NCBI GenBank assembly: GCA_002389295.1
Contig: DGOE01000045.1
Span: 1-44,393, forward strand
Length of the DNA stretch: 44,393 nt
From: Flavobacteriales bacterium UBA4474
GTDB lineage: Bacteria; Bacteroidota; Bacteroidia; Flavobacteriales_D; Sanyastnellaceae
Reading direction: 5' to 3'
The notes beneath the pieces were generated by a model. That model saw only the letters and a program-made list of their open reading frames with translations, had not been told where the DNA came from and did not search any database. The translations under genes were made by a program, and so were the position numbers. This document shows positions 16,386 through 24,962 of this stretch, in pieces (the first letter of the stretch is position 1; each line of letters starts with the position of its first letter).

Positions 16386-18422
16386 TCACGCCTGTCCTTG
16401 CTGCACGTCTTCTTCACTCATTCGGTGGAGGATTGTGCTTCCGAAATGCCCCGCAATGCGCCCCACGCGCTTCGAGACGCCCATTTTTTTGCGCAGCAAA
16501 TGCACTTCTTCTCCCTCGGGATCCTCAGAAGTCCCCGGATCTTCAGTGAGCGCCTCCAGCCTTTGGGTGATGCGCACACCCTCCGACCTGGCCTCGTCCA
16601 GCATCAACCGGTACAGCGCGCCTTGGAGCGCTTGCATCAGCAACTGCTCTTCTGTTTCCGGCACAATGCCGTGGCGGTTGAGCCAATTGTCACTGAGTGA
16701 ATACTCGCTGACGAGGATGTCCGCAGTGATGGCTGCCACCTCCGGGGAGAATTGGCTCCAGAAATCAGGCCCGGGAATCTCTCCCTCCAACATGCGCTCC
16801 CGATAGGTCTGTATCACCTGGTCCACAATCGGGTGCCGAATGGCCAGCCCCAGTGTATCCAATTCGTGGATCATGACCTCGGCGAGGGTGGCTTCAATCG
16901 GCGCTTCTTCTTCTAGACCTTGGTCTTTTGCCGCGTCTTCCAACGCTTCCAGGGTCATCTTTTGTCGGCCATACTGGAGCAGCAAACGCAGCAAGTCCTC
17001 CTCCCTGCCCTTTCTGCCCATGCGCCCCAACATCCTGGGTTTGCCGATGGCGCTTGGCGATTCCGGCTGGAGGGACGGCAGTGGCGCTGCGGCTTCCTTT
17101 TCCAGCCGTGTCCGTGCCTGGCGGGAAAGCTCTGCGAGCAGGTCCTCGACCTGCATGCCCAAACGGCCCGCACTTTCCTGCACATAGACCGTGCGCTTGA
17201 GTTCATCCGGGACATGGGAAATGCTCTGGACCACACTGCGGACCAATTCGGTCCGCTTGATGGGGTCGTCCGCCGCTTCCGCATCCAAGAGGTCAATCTT
17301 GAAACGGATGAAATCGCGGCTGTTCTCTGCGAGCCATTCCATGAGCGCCTCGCGCCCCAGGCGCTTGGCAAAAGTATCGGGGTCCTCTCCGTCGGGCAGC
17401 ACGGCCACCTTCACGTCCAGGCCTTCGCCCAAGACGATGTCCACACCGCGAATGGCCGCCCGCAGCCCTGCCGGATCACCGTCAAAGAGCATGGTCATGC
17501 GCTTGCTGAACCTCCGCAGAAGACGCACCTGGTCCGCAGTCAACGCGGTGCCTGAACTCGCCACCACATGCTCTACCCCGGCCTGGCGCATGGCCATGAC
17601 GTCGGTGTATCCCTCGACCAGGATCGCGCGGTCTTCGCGCACGATGGCGTTGCGCGCCATGTGAATCCCGTACAGCGCCCGCGACTTGTCGTAGAGTGGG
17701 CTCTCCGGGCTGTTGACGTACTTCGGAACCTTCTTGTCCGATTTGAGCGTCCGTCCGCCAAAACCAATGAAGCGCCCGGTGACATCCCGAATGGGAAACA
17801 TCACGCGGCCCCGATAGAAATCGTACAACTGACCGTCATCGCGCTGCTTGCACAGGCCGCTGGTCAACAACCACTTCTCCTTGTAACCCGCTTTGCGGGC
17901 TGCCGCGGCCAATGCACCTTCTTCACCCCACGACCCCTCTGGACACCAGCCCAGGGCATAGTCTTCGATGATGCCGTCGGTGAACCCGCGGTTGCGCAGG
18001 TAGCCCAACCCCACACTTTTTCCCTCCCCAGTCTCGAGCAGTTGCGACGAAAACCACTTTTGGGCCCAGGCCGAAAGGTTGGAGAGGCTCTCCCGCTCGG
18101 TTTGCTCCTCGAGCTCCTCGGGGGTCAATTGACGCTCCTCGATTTCGATGCCATACTTCCTGGCCAACCAGCGCAGGGCTTCCGGATAAGAGAGCTTCTC
18201 GTGTTCCATCAGGAAGGTCACGGCGCTGCCGCCCTTGCCCGAGCTGAAATCCTTGAAGATGCCCTTGCCGGGCACCACGTAGAAAGAAGGGGTCTTTTCG
18301 TTGGTGAAAGGACTCATGCCGCGCATGCTCGTACCGCTCTTCTTGAGCTGCACGAACTCGCTGACCACATCTTCAATGAAGGTGGCCTGCAGGATGGCAT
18401 CGACGGTGTCCTTGGGAATCAT
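16386..18422 (-). CDS. dnaG: DNA primase DnaG lacking zinc-ribbon ligands
   Basis: A 678-residue primase that makes RNA primers at the replication fork. The N-terminal domain aligns with CHC2 zinc ribbons (LKKSGTSMRGMSPFTNEKTP... KDFSSGKGG), but all four zinc ligands are replaced: Ser37, Thr40, Asp58 and Ser61 stand where Cys, His, Cys and Cys are usual. The TOPRIM catalytic core is intact (ILVEGYTDV, FDGDPAG, DGEDPDTF). The C-terminal ~200 residues form the usual divergent helicase-binding region. From memory, flavobacterial primases share the KDFSSGKGG form, so this is probably a lineage trait rather than gene damage. The ATG at 18422 gives the expected N-terminus. Confidence 0.95.
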   Translation of the reverse strand: MIPKDTVDAILQATFIEDVVSEFVQLKKSGTSMRGMSPFTNEKTPSFYVVPGKGIFKDFSSGKGGSAVTFLMEHEKLSYPEALRWLARKYGIEIEERQLTPEELEEQTERESLSNLSAWAQKWFSSQLLETGEGKSVGLGYLRNRGFTDGIIEDYALGWCPEGSWGEEGALAAAARKAGYKEKWLLTSGLCKQRDDGQLYDFYRGRVMFPIRDVTGRFIGFGGRTLKSDKKVPKYVNSPESPLYDKSRALYGIHMARNAIVREDRAILVEGYTDVMAMRQAGVEHVVASSGTALTADQVRLLRRFSKRMTMLFDGDPAGLRAAIRGVDIVLGEGLDVKVAVLPDGEDPDTFAKRLGREALMEWLAENSRDFIRFKIDLLDAEAADDPIKRTELVRSVVQSISHVPDELKRTVYVQESAGRLGMQVEDLLAELSRQARTRLEKEAAAPLPSLQPESPSAIGKPRMLGRMGRKGREEDLLRLLLQYGRQKMTLEALEDAAKDQGLEEEAPIEATLAEVMIHELDTLGLAIRHPIVDQVIQTYRERMLEGEIPGPDFWSQFSPEVAAITADILVSEYSLSDNWLNRHGIVPETEEQLLMQALQGALYRLMLDEARSEGVRITQRLEALTEDPGTSEDPEGEEVHLLRKKMGVSKRVGRIAGHFGSTILHRMSEEDVQQGQA

Positions 18423-18509
18423 GCGAACCGAAACGGGAAAACCAAGGTAAAGCCCGAAACGGGGTGCCCGAAGCCGTTTGTCAATTTCCCGTTGACCGGG
18501 CCCCAGAAA

Positions 18510-19205
18510 TCAATCGGCAATGAGCTTGAACCCCTTGCCGTGCACATTGAGGATCTCTACCCGGGTGTCCTCTTTGAGGTGCTTGCGCAACTTGGCAATG
18601 TAGACGTCCATGCTCCGCCCGTTGAAGTAATTGGCATCGCCCCAGATTGCATTGAGCGCATACTCCCGCTCGAGCAAGCCGTTTTTGGCTTTGGCCAGCA
18701 GGAAGAGCAGCTCGTTTTCCTTGGTGGTCAACCGCTGGGCTTCATCGCCCAACCGCAACTCCTGGCGGTTGTAATCATAGGCATAGTGGCCAATGGTCAT
18801 GTCCCCCACCTCATCGTTGTCTTCAGGCAGTGCAGCCGACCGCCGCAAAATGGCCTCGATGCGGGCCTCCAGCTCATCCATGGAAAAGGGCTTGGTCATG
18901 TAGTCATCGGCGCCCACTTTGAACCCTTGTAGGGTGTCCTCCCGCTGGCTCTTCGCCGTGAGGAAGAGAATGGGCACGTGCCTATTGAGGGTTCGGATCT
19001 CCTCGGCCACTTGGTAACCGTCCTTGACCGGCATCATGACGTCGAGGATGACGAAATCGTAAGAACCTACGCGAAAACGGCGCACGCCCTCGGCGCCATC
19101 TTGCGCCCACGTGGTGCTGTAGCCCTTGCGGTCCAAGAAGTCGCGCAGGAGTTTTCCGAGGTTGGGATCGTCTTCACAGAGAAGGATGTCGAGCTGTTGT
19201 TTCAT
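18510..19205 (-). CDS. OmpR-family response regulator (RprY-like)
   Basis: A 231-residue regulator. The receiver domain has the acidic pocket CEDD, phosphoacceptor Asp in VILDVMMP (about residue 55), and the Lys of TKPF. The C-terminal winged helix ends with KLRKHLKEDTRVEILNVHGKGF, typical of OmpR/PhoB DNA-binding domains. Its start overlaps the stop of the upstream histidine kinase by four bases (ATGA, 19202-19205), so the two are translationally coupled and form one two-component system. The pair resembles RprXY of Bacteroides by overall organisation. The signal and targets are unknown. Confidence 0.92.
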   Translation of the reverse strand: MKQQLDILLCEDDPNLGKLLRDFLDRKGYSTTWAQDGAEGVRRFRVGSYDFVILDVMMPVKDGYQVAEEIRTLNRHVPILFLTAKSQREDTLQGFKVGADDYMTKPFSMDELEARIEAILRRSAALPEDNDEVGDMTIGHYAYDYNRQELRLGDEAQRLTTKENELLFLLAKAKNGLLEREYALNAIWGDANYFNGRSMDVYIAKLRKHLKEDTRVEILNVHGKGFKLIAD

Positions 19206-20521
19206 GACGTTGAATGCGTTTGGGGAAAAACCAAAGTGAACGTGCTGCCCTTGCCGGCTGTACTTACAACGTCAATTTCGGCGCCATGTTGCTGCATGAC
19301 GGCTTGTACATAGCTCAAACCAAGTCCGAATCCTTTCACGTTGTGCACATTTCCTGTAGGTACGCGGTATAGCTTATCAAAAACCTTGCCTAAATGCTCG
19401 CGCGGGATTCCAATGCCGTTGTCCACGAACGCGATGCGCAAGGATGTGCCATCATTCCATGACCGGACGAGCAGCTGTGGGGTGTCGCCGCCGTACTTGA
19501 TGGCGTTGTCCACCAGGTTGAATACGACATTGGTCAAGTGGGTCTTGTCCCCTTTGATGACGGGGTTCTCCGCTTTGAGTTGGGACGATGTGCTGCCCCC
19601 TTGTTTCTTGATGTGGATGGCCTGGTTGCGCAGGACTTCCTTGACCAGGTCATGGAAATTGATGGGTTGGCGATACAACTCCAACTCCCCCTGGTCGAGC
19701 ATCGCCGCGCGGAGGACGTTTTCGACGAGCAGCCCGAGCCGCTTGTTTTCCGAACGGATCAACTGGACGTAATAGCGCAGATTTTCCGGGTCGGCCGACA
19801 TCTCTTCATCCAACAAGGCCTCTCCCGCCAATCCAATGGTGGAGATCGGCGTCTTGAGTTCGTGGGTCATGTTGTTGATGAGGTCGCCTTTGAGCTTGTT
19901 GAGCTGCTCGGCCTTGCGCAAGCCGTTTGCCGCATACACGGTGAACATGACGAGCACGACCAAAAGCAGGAGGTTGGCCGTCAGTTCCACCTTCATGTCG
20001 CCGGCCAAGACCAGGCTTATTCTGGGGAAATACACGGTGTACAGCTGCACTTCTTCGAGTGTCTGAGGTTCCCCTACCGGTATCCGGTAACCGTCGGAAT
20101 GCATGGATTCCAGCAGGTACACGTCTTCGTCTTGCAAGAAAATGGGGCGGCCATAATTGTCGAGCAACGACGACCTGAACTTGAAGTCCACCCCCCGCCT
20201 TTGTAAAACGACAATCAGCAAGCTGTCTGCCACGCTCATGGCCGATTCGCGTTGCAAGGCCCCTTCTGCGCGTACGGCTGCCAGGCTGTCGGCAGCGGGA
20301 CCACTCGTTGGGGACAAGCCCGGACTGGGTGGGGGGGGAAACTCCGTGGTCGACAGTTCCAAGACCGATTGCACCTCCACAAGCGCCGTGCGCACCTGCT
20401 CATCAAACAGGTCGCCCCGGGCCTCGACCAAGGCCCGCACCCAGCCAAACTGCAGCGCCAGCAACCCGGAAAGCAGGGTGCCCATGCCCAGAACAAGGAT
20501 GGTGGTACGGCTCGGTCTCAT
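19202..20521 (-). CDS. Membrane sensor histidine kinase (partner of the OmpR regulator)
   Basis: A 439-residue kinase. A transmembrane helix lies near residues 7-27, then a ~150-residue periplasmic region with a proline-rich stretch (FPPPPSPG), and a second helix (NLLLLVVLVMFTVYAA, about 183-200). HisKA contains the phosphoacceptor His in NMTHELKTPIS. The ATPase domain has the N box NLVDNAIKYGG, G1 VDNGIGIP and G2 KGFGLGLSY. The ATG at 20521 is exactly four bases after a consensus -7 box (TAATTTTG on the minus strand), so its transcript may be leaderless. It is divergent from prs. Confidence 0.92.
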   Translation of the reverse strand: MRPSRTTILVLGMGTLLSGLLALQFGWVRALVEARGDLFDEQVRTALVEVQSVLELSTTEFPPPPSPGLSPTSGPAADSLAAVRAEGALQRESAMSVADSLLIVVLQRRGVDFKFRSSLLDNYGRPIFLQDEDVYLLESMHSDGYRIPVGEPQTLEEVQLYTVYFPRISLVLAGDMKVELTANLLLLVVLVMFTVYAANGLRKAEQLNKLKGDLINNMTHELKTPISTIGLAGEALLDEEMSADPENLRYYVQLIRSENKRLGLLVENVLRAAMLDQGELELYRQPINFHDLVKEVLRNQAIHIKKQGGSTSSQLKAENPVIKGDKTHLTNVVFNLVDNAIKYGGDTPQLLVRSWNDGTSLRIAFVDNGIGIPREHLGKVFDKLYRVPTGNVHNVKGFGLGLSYVQAVMQQHGAEIDVVSTAGKGSTFTLVFPQTHSTS

Positions 20522-20525
20522 GTGC

Positions 20526-20533
20526 CAAAATTA
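20526..20533 (-). promoter_or_regulatory. -7 box of the histidine kinase operon, four bases from ATG
   Basis: The minus strand reads TAATTTTG, an exact match to TAnnTTTG, then GCAC and the ATG. Transcription starting about five bases after the box would begin at or next to the start codon. No good -33 element is visible. Confidence 0.55.
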
Positions 20534-20563
20534 CAGGTGTGTCAGCGGCATTGGCGTCCGAAC

Positions 20564-20571
20564 TATCTTTG
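20564..20571 (+). promoter_or_regulatory. -7 box of prs
   Basis: TATCTTTG exactly matches TAnnTTTG and lies 17 bases before the prs ATG at 20589. The -33 region is poor. It shares a 67-base divergent intergenic region with the kinase promoter. Confidence 0.6.
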
Positions 20572-20588
20572 CGCCCTTGAATCACGTC

Positions 20589-21533
20589 ATGCAAGACCAT
20601 CCCCTGCGCATTCTGGCTGGCTCTGCGTCCAAAGAACTTGGAGGCAGAATTGCCATGGGATATGGTGTCCCGCTCTGCTCGACCACCCACACCGTGTTCA
20701 GTGACGGCGAATTTCGGGTCAGCATTGAAGAAACGGTGCGCGGCAAAGAAGTGGTGATTGTGCAGAGCACTTTCCCGCCTTCGGACAACCTCATGGAGTT
20801 GCTGATGCTGATCGATGCCGCCAAGCGCGCATCTGCCAAACGCATCGTCGCTGTGCTTCCCTACTTCGGTTTTGCCCGCCAAGACCGGAAGGACGCCCCC
20901 CGTGTAGCCATCGGAGCCAAGCTCATCGCCAACATGCTCACAGCAGCCGGCGTGGACAGGGTCATCACCATGGACCTGCACGCCGACCAGATTCAAGGGT
21001 TTTTCGAAGTGCCGGTGGACCACATTTACGGCTCGGCCATCTTCCTGCCCTACTTGGAAAGTCTGGGACTGGACAACCTGTTGATCGCCACGCCAGATAC
21101 CGGAGGCACCAAGCGGGCCAACGCTTTTGCCAAGTACTTGGGCGTAGACATGGCCATCTGCTACAAGCAACGAAAAGTGGCCAACCAGGTCGCGAGCATG
21201 CGCATCATCGGAGATGTCGAAGGCAAGGATGTCGTGCTCGTGGATGACATCTGTGACACCGGAGGCACCTTGACCAAGGCCGCCGACATGATGAAAGACC
21301 ACGGCGCCCGCAGTGTGCGTGCCGTGTGCACCCATGCCGTGCTTTCCGGTCCCGCATACGAACGCATTGCCGACAGCGCCCTTACCGAGCTTGTGGTGAC
21401 CGACAGCATTCCGCTGCGCGAGGACAAGCCATCAGAAAAAATTACAGTTTTGGATTGCTCTGAATTGTTTGCCACGGTGATCCGTTGCCTCGTTCAGAAC
21501 GAATCCATCAGTTCGCATTTTCTTATCACCTAA
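20589..21533 (+). CDS. prs: Ribose-phosphate pyrophosphokinase (PRPP synthetase)
   Basis: A 314-residue enzyme that transfers pyrophosphate from ATP to ribose 5-phosphate, giving PRPP for purine, pyrimidine, NAD, histidine and tryptophan synthesis. Visible motifs are FSDGE, FGFARQDRK (ATP loop), MDLHADQIQGFF (metal and catalytic region), PDTGGTKRA and the PRPP loop VLVDDICDTGGT. I chose the ATG at 20589 because it matches the family N-terminus and follows a consensus -7 box. The upstream extension of the frame is antisense to the kinase gene. rplY follows after nine bases, so they are probably cotranscribed. Confidence 0.96.
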   Translation: MQDHPLRILAGSASKELGGRIAMGYGVPLCSTTHTVFSDGEFRVSIEETVRGKEVVIVQSTFPPSDNLMELLMLIDAAKRASAKRIVAVLPYFGFARQDRKDAPRVAIGAKLIANMLTAAGVDRVITMDLHADQIQGFFEVPVDHIYGSAIFLPYLESLGLDNLLIATPDTGGTKRANAFAKYLGVDMAICYKQRKVANQVASMRIIGDVEGKDVVLVDDICDTGGTLTKAADMMKDHGARSVRAVCTHAVLSGPAYERIADSALTELVVTDSIPLREDKPSEKITVLDCSELFATVIRCLVQNESISSHFLIT

Positions 21534-21542
21534 TACACAACC

Positions 21543-22169
21543 ATGAAAACTGCACCATTGAGCGGCTCCCCAAGAGGGGGCGTAGGGAAAAAGGATGCAA
21601 CCGAACTGCGCGCCAAGGGACAGGTTCCCGGTGTGCTCTACGGCGGCACCGAGCAGGTTCACTTTCACGTGAACGAAGTCAAACTCAACAAACTGGTCTT
21701 CACCGCGGAGACCTACCTGTTGAACTTCGATATCGAAGGAACGGCCTACAACTGCGTCGTACAGGACATCCAGTTCCACCCGGTCACCGACCGCATCGTC
21801 CACATTGACCTGTTGCAGGTTTTCCCGGACAAGCCCATCCGCGTCAAATTGCCCGTGCGTACCACAGGTACGGCCGTGGGCGTGCGCAACGGTGGTCGCC
21901 TCCACGTGGTCTACCGCCGCCTCCCGGTGGTCGGAATTGCGGACCAAATTCCCGAGGACGTTTCGCTGGACATCAGCACCCTCGACATCGGTGATTCGCT
22001 GCGCGTGGAAGGTTTGAATGTGGAGGGATGCACCATCCCATTGAATGACTCCGCTGTCGTACTCGGCGTGCGCCGGACCCGTGCTGCCATGTCTGCTGAT
22101 GCAGAAACCCTGGAAGGCGAGGCTGAAGGTGAAGGTGAAGGCGGAGAAGAGGGTGGCGCAGAGGAGTAA
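21543..22169 (+). CDS. rplY: 50S ribosomal protein L25 / general stress protein Ctc
   Basis: A 208-residue protein of the long (Ctc/TL5) form of L25, which binds 5S rRNA. The N-terminal L25 beta-barrel shows KKDATELRAKGQVPGVLYGG and a QFHPVTDRIVHIDL segment. The C-terminal beta domain has LPVRTTGTAVGVRNGG and EDVSLDISTLDIGDSLR. It ends in an acidic Glu/Gly tail (after about residue 185), a common variable tail. The prs-rplY-pth order is found in many bacteria and supports the call. Confidence 0.94.
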   Translation: MKTAPLSGSPRGGVGKKDATELRAKGQVPGVLYGGTEQVHFHVNEVKLNKLVFTAETYLLNFDIEGTAYNCVVQDIQFHPVTDRIVHIDLLQVFPDKPIRVKLPVRTTGTAVGVRNGGRLHVVYRRLPVVGIADQIPEDVSLDISTLDIGDSLRVEGLNVEGCTIPLNDSAVVLGVRRTRAAMSADAETLEGEAEGEGEGGEEGGAEE

Positions 22170-22193
22170 TCCTCAGACCACTTTCTTTCGCTG

Positions 22194-22757
22194 ATGAAAT
22201 TTCTCCTCGTCGGATTGGGAAACCCAGGGGCTGATTATGTGCACACGCGGCACAACATCGGCTTCATGGCTTTGGACGCGCTGGCCAGCGCGTCAGGGGT
22301 GGGTTTTGCCCCCAACCGATTGGGGGATGTCGCCCACTGCAAGCACAAGGGCCGTCAACTCATCTTGGTCAAGCCCACCACTTTTATGAACCTCAGTGGA
22401 AAGGCTGTGCGGTATTGGTTGGAGACCGAAAAGGTGACGGCCGATCGGATGATGGTCATTACCGATGACATCAACTTGCCTTTCGGCACCTTGCGGGTGC
22501 GGGCCAAAGGCAGCGACGGGGGACACAACGGCCTCAAGGACATACAGGCTGTACTCGGCACCTCGGCCTATCCCCGTTTGCGCTTTGGCGTGGGTGCGGA
22601 CTTCGGGCCCGGGCGCCAAGTGGACCATGTCTTGGGTACGTTCTCAGCGGAGGAAAAGGAAACGCTCGACGAGCGGTTGGAGCGGACGGTGGCGTTGATG
22701 CGGTCCTTTGCGTTCATCGGGCTTCAACGCACGATGAACACCTTCAACAACACCTGA
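22194..22757 (+). CDS. pth: Peptidyl-tRNA hydrolase
   Basis: A 187-residue monofunctional Pth that releases stalled peptides from tRNA. Catalytic and substrate residues are present: Asn10 (GLGNPG), His20 (HTRHNIGF), Met65-Asn66 (FMN), Asp92 (TDDINLPFG) and His111-Asn112 (GGHNGLKD). It starts with ATG 24 bases after rplY. Its TGA lies inside the left arm of a hairpin shared with the convergent nadD gene. Confidence 0.96.
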   Translation: MKFLLVGLGNPGADYVHTRHNIGFMALDALASASGVGFAPNRLGDVAHCKHKGRQLILVKPTTFMNLSGKAVRYWLETEKVTADRMMVITDDINLPFGTLRVRAKGSDGGHNGLKDIQAVLGTSAYPRLRFGVGADFGPGRQVDHVLGTFSAEEKETLDERLERTVALMRSFAFIGLQRTMNTFNNT

Positions 22758-22778
22758 GGCCTGGCGCCTCAGTCTTTT
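22754..22778. terminator. Shared hairpin between pth and nadD containing both stop codons
   Basis: CTGAGGC (22754-22760) pairs perfectly with GCCTCAG (22766-22772) around a five-base loop. The pth TGA is in the left arm and the nadD stop (TCA on this strand) is in the right arm. The plus strand continues TCTTTTG, giving a fair intrinsic terminator. The minus-strand side is less T-rich. Confidence 0.7.
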
Positions 22779-23377
22779 GTGAAATAGCCGTAGAGCCCTT
22801 TCGCACGGATGAAATCCGCTGCGGCATCGGGAAGGAGGTAACGCGCAGAATCGCCGTTGGCGAGTGCCGTTCTCAAATAGGTGCTGGAAATGCTGATGAT
22901 GGGGGCGGGACTCAGTACAATGCTCTTCCCGTTTGGCGCCACGGTGCCTTCGGCGGTGTCCGACTCGTCCTCGGTTCGGGCGCGGGGATAGACGAGAAAA
23001 CCGCAACCGTCCACCAATTCACGCCATCGCGCCCATTGCTGCAGGGTACGCAGGTTGTCCTCCCCAATGATGATGCGGAACTCCCACTCGGGGTGCCGAC
23101 GGCGCAGGAAGTCCATGGTGTGTGCGGTGTAATTGGGCCTGGGCAGACCAAACTCTGCGTCCTCTGCTTTCAGCCGTGGATTGTCTGCCACCGCCTGCCG
23201 CACCATGGCCAACCGGTCTTCCTCAGGCGCCAGGCCGTCCGCCTGCTTCATGGGGTTGTGCGGGGTCACAACGAACCACACCTCATCGAGTGCGTGATGG
23301 GTCAGCATGTGCTGCCCGATGATGAGGTGTCCGGTATGGATGGGGTTGAAAGACCCGAAATACAGCCCAACCGTCAT
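22769..23377 (-). CDS. nadD: Nicotinate-nucleotide adenylyltransferase
   Basis: A 202-residue enzyme that adenylates nicotinate mononucleotide in NAD synthesis. The nucleotidyltransferase signature GSFNPIHTGHL, with the HxGH motif, is at the N-terminus; TPHNPMK follows, and SISSTYLR (the ISSTxxR motif) is near the C-terminus. The length is normal. Its ATG overlaps the gmk stop by four bases (23374-23377). It is the last gene of the yicC-gmk-nadD operon. Confidence 0.95.
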   Translation of the reverse strand: MTVGLYFGSFNPIHTGHLIIGQHMLTHHALDEVWFVVTPHNPMKQADGLAPEEDRLAMVRQAVADNPRLKAEDAEFGLPRPNYTAHTMDFLRRRHPEWEFRIIIGEDNLRTLQQWARWRELVDGCGFLVYPRARTEDESDTAEGTVAPNGKSIVLSPAPIISISSTYLRTALANGDSARYLLPDAAADFIRAKGLYGYFTKD

Positions 23378-24012
23378 CCGCCAGGCGTTGCTGATGAGCC
23401 GAGGAAATCTTGTGTCCTTTGAACCAATTCCGCCGTGGCCTCTTCCAGGTCTCCGTTGACCAATTCAACATCAAACCCGGGAGCGCGCCTCATCTCGGCT
23501 TCCGCTTTGGCCAGCCTGCCCGCGATGTCCACTTCTGACTCCGTGCCGCGGGCGCGCAGGCGGGCTTCCAGCACTTCGAGGGAGGGCGGCCTCACAAAAA
23601 CAGCCAGGATCCGATCTCCCAAGATTTCCTTCAACCGCAAGCCCCCTTCGACATCCACGTCAAACAGGATGTGCTTGCCCTTGGACCAATGCAGCTCAAT
23701 TTCTGACCGCAGCGTGCCGTAGTAACGCCCGGGGTACACCTCCTCCCATTCGAGGAACTCCCCGGCTTCGACACGGGCCAGAAACTCCTCCGAACTGAAG
23801 AAGTGGTAGTCCTCGCCTGAGACCTCGTTGCCGCGCAAGGGCCTGTTGGTAGCGGATATGCTAAAGGCGAGGTCGTTGCGCTGGGCCATGAGCCGCCGCA
23901 CCAAGGTGGTCTTCCCCGCACCAGAAGGGGCGGAAAAAACGAGTGCCTTCGTGGCGTGATGTGATTGACCCTGTTCGGACAACGCTTCCTGCTTGAGTAA
24001 ATTTTCGATCAC
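23374..24012 (-). CDS. gmk: Guanylate kinase
   Basis: A 212-residue GMP kinase (ATP + GMP to ADP + GDP). The P-loop SAPSGAGKTTL is near residue 30, followed by SISATNRPLRGNEVSGEDYHFF (GMP-binding; given here as one conserved block) and DVDVEGG. No ATG lies upstream of the P-loop within a sensible distance. I place the start at GTG 24012, which overlaps the yicC TGA as GTGA (24009-24012), the same coupling style as its neighbours. The frame continues upstream only as an antisense or shadow stretch within yicC. Confidence 0.93.
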   Translation of the reverse strand: MIENLLKQEALSEQGQSHHATKALVFSAPSGAGKTTLVRRLMAQRNDLAFSISATNRPLRGNEVSGEDYHFFSSEEFLARVEAGEFLEWEEVYPGRYYGTLRSEIELHWSKGKHILFDVDVEGGLRLKEILGDRILAVFVRPPSLEVLEARLRARGTESEVDIAGRLAKAEAEMRRAPGFDVELVNGDLEEATAELVQRTQDFLGSSATPGG

Positions 24013-24899
24013 AATATGTTCAGGACCTGTTCCTTGATCTTCTCGAGCTCGTCCTTCATCTGGACCACGATGCGCTGCATCGCCGCGTCCTGGCTCTTGC
24101 TTCCCAAGGTGTTGATTTCCCTTCCAATTTCTTGACTGATGAAGCCCAATTTCTTGCCCTGGCCCGCATCGCCGTTGAGCATCTCGATGAAGTAAGCACA
24201 ATTGGCCTCCAATCGCACCAACTCTTCGGTCACGTCGAGCTTTTCCAGGTAAAAGATGAGTTCGTGCTCAAAACGGTTTTCGTCGACCCGGTCGCGCGGA
24301 AGGTCCGCTTCGAGGTGGGCCTTCAGCCGCGATTTCACGCGTGCAGTTCTGTCTTCCAACAGCGGCCCCAGCTCCTTTCTCAGGTCATCAATCCGCTGGG
24401 CCCGCGTCATGAAGTCGGCCTCGAGCGTGGCCCCTTCCTGCGCGCGGTATTCCTTGAACCCCTCAGCAGCCTGATCGACCAAGGACATGATTCCGCTCCA
24501 CTCTTGTGCATCAAACTTGTCGCGGGAAGCACTGACGGCATCGGGAAACTTCAGGGCCGACTCCAACTTCTGCACTTGGCCCTCCACTTGTGACCGCGGC
24601 ACGCCATTGCTCTCGAAAACAGGGTCCAATTGGTCGATATACTGCTGAATCAGCGGCGCATTCACCTCGTGGCGGATGTCGCCTGCATCGGATTCGAAGT
24701 GGATGAAAAAGTCCGATTTGCCGCGTCCCACCACCTTTCCGATGGCTTTTCGGAGCTCCATTTCCTTCTCTCGGAAATGGGATGGCATCCTCACGGAGAG
24801 GTCCAATCCCTTGCCATTCAGCGACCGAAGTTCAACTGTGTATTTGCGCGGACCGATGTGCGCTTCAGCCTTGCCGTAGCCGGTCATGGACAGGATCAT
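24009..24899 (-). CDS. YicC/YloC-family endoribonuclease-like protein
   Basis: A 296-residue protein. The N-terminal MILSMTGYGKAE and ELRSLNGKGLDL are hallmarks of the YicC family, as is the C-terminal block with EELVRLEANCAYFIEML, GKKLGFISQEIGREINTLGSK and DELEKIKEQV. The family has been reported to act in RNA turnover as an endoribonuclease or adaptor. I chose the ATG at 24899 from the conserved N-terminus. TATTTTG lies just upstream with the TTTG exactly four bases before the ATG, a slightly contracted -7 box. It leads the yicC-gmk-nadD operon. Confidence 0.92.
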   Translation of the reverse strand: MILSMTGYGKAEAHIGPRKYTVELRSLNGKGLDLSVRMPSHFREKEMELRKAIGKVVGRGKSDFFIHFESDAGDIRHEVNAPLIQQYIDQLDPVFESNGVPRSQVEGQVQKLESALKFPDAVSASRDKFDAQEWSGIMSLVDQAAEGFKEYRAQEGATLEADFMTRAQRIDDLRKELGPLLEDRTARVKSRLKAHLEADLPRDRVDENRFEHELIFYLEKLDVTEELVRLEANCAYFIEMLNGDAGQGKKLGFISQEIGREINTLGSKSQDAAMQRIVVQMKDELEKIKEQVLNIL

Positions 24900-24950
24900 G
24901 CCGCAAAATACACCCGTGACCCGACCCGGCATCGGGCAGATTGGAGAAGG

Positions 24951-24958
24951 TAACTTTG
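24951..24958 (+). promoter_or_regulatory. -7 box of the polyprenyl synthase gene, four bases from ATG
   Basis: TAACTTTG matches TAnnTTTG exactly and is followed by ATGC and then the start ATG at 24963. A normal start site would fall on the ATG, giving a leaderless transcript. No convincing -33 element is visible in the 63-base divergent gap with yicC. Confidence 0.55.
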
Positions 24959-24962
24959 ATGC

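Noticed and set aside
17568..18932. A 454-codon forward frame across dnaG and the response regulator
   Set aside because: It is antisense to two clear genes, with low-complexity, unrecognisable translation.
20157..20588. N-terminal extension of Prs
   Set aside because: It is antisense to the histidine kinase, and the family N-terminus and promoter fit ATG 20589.
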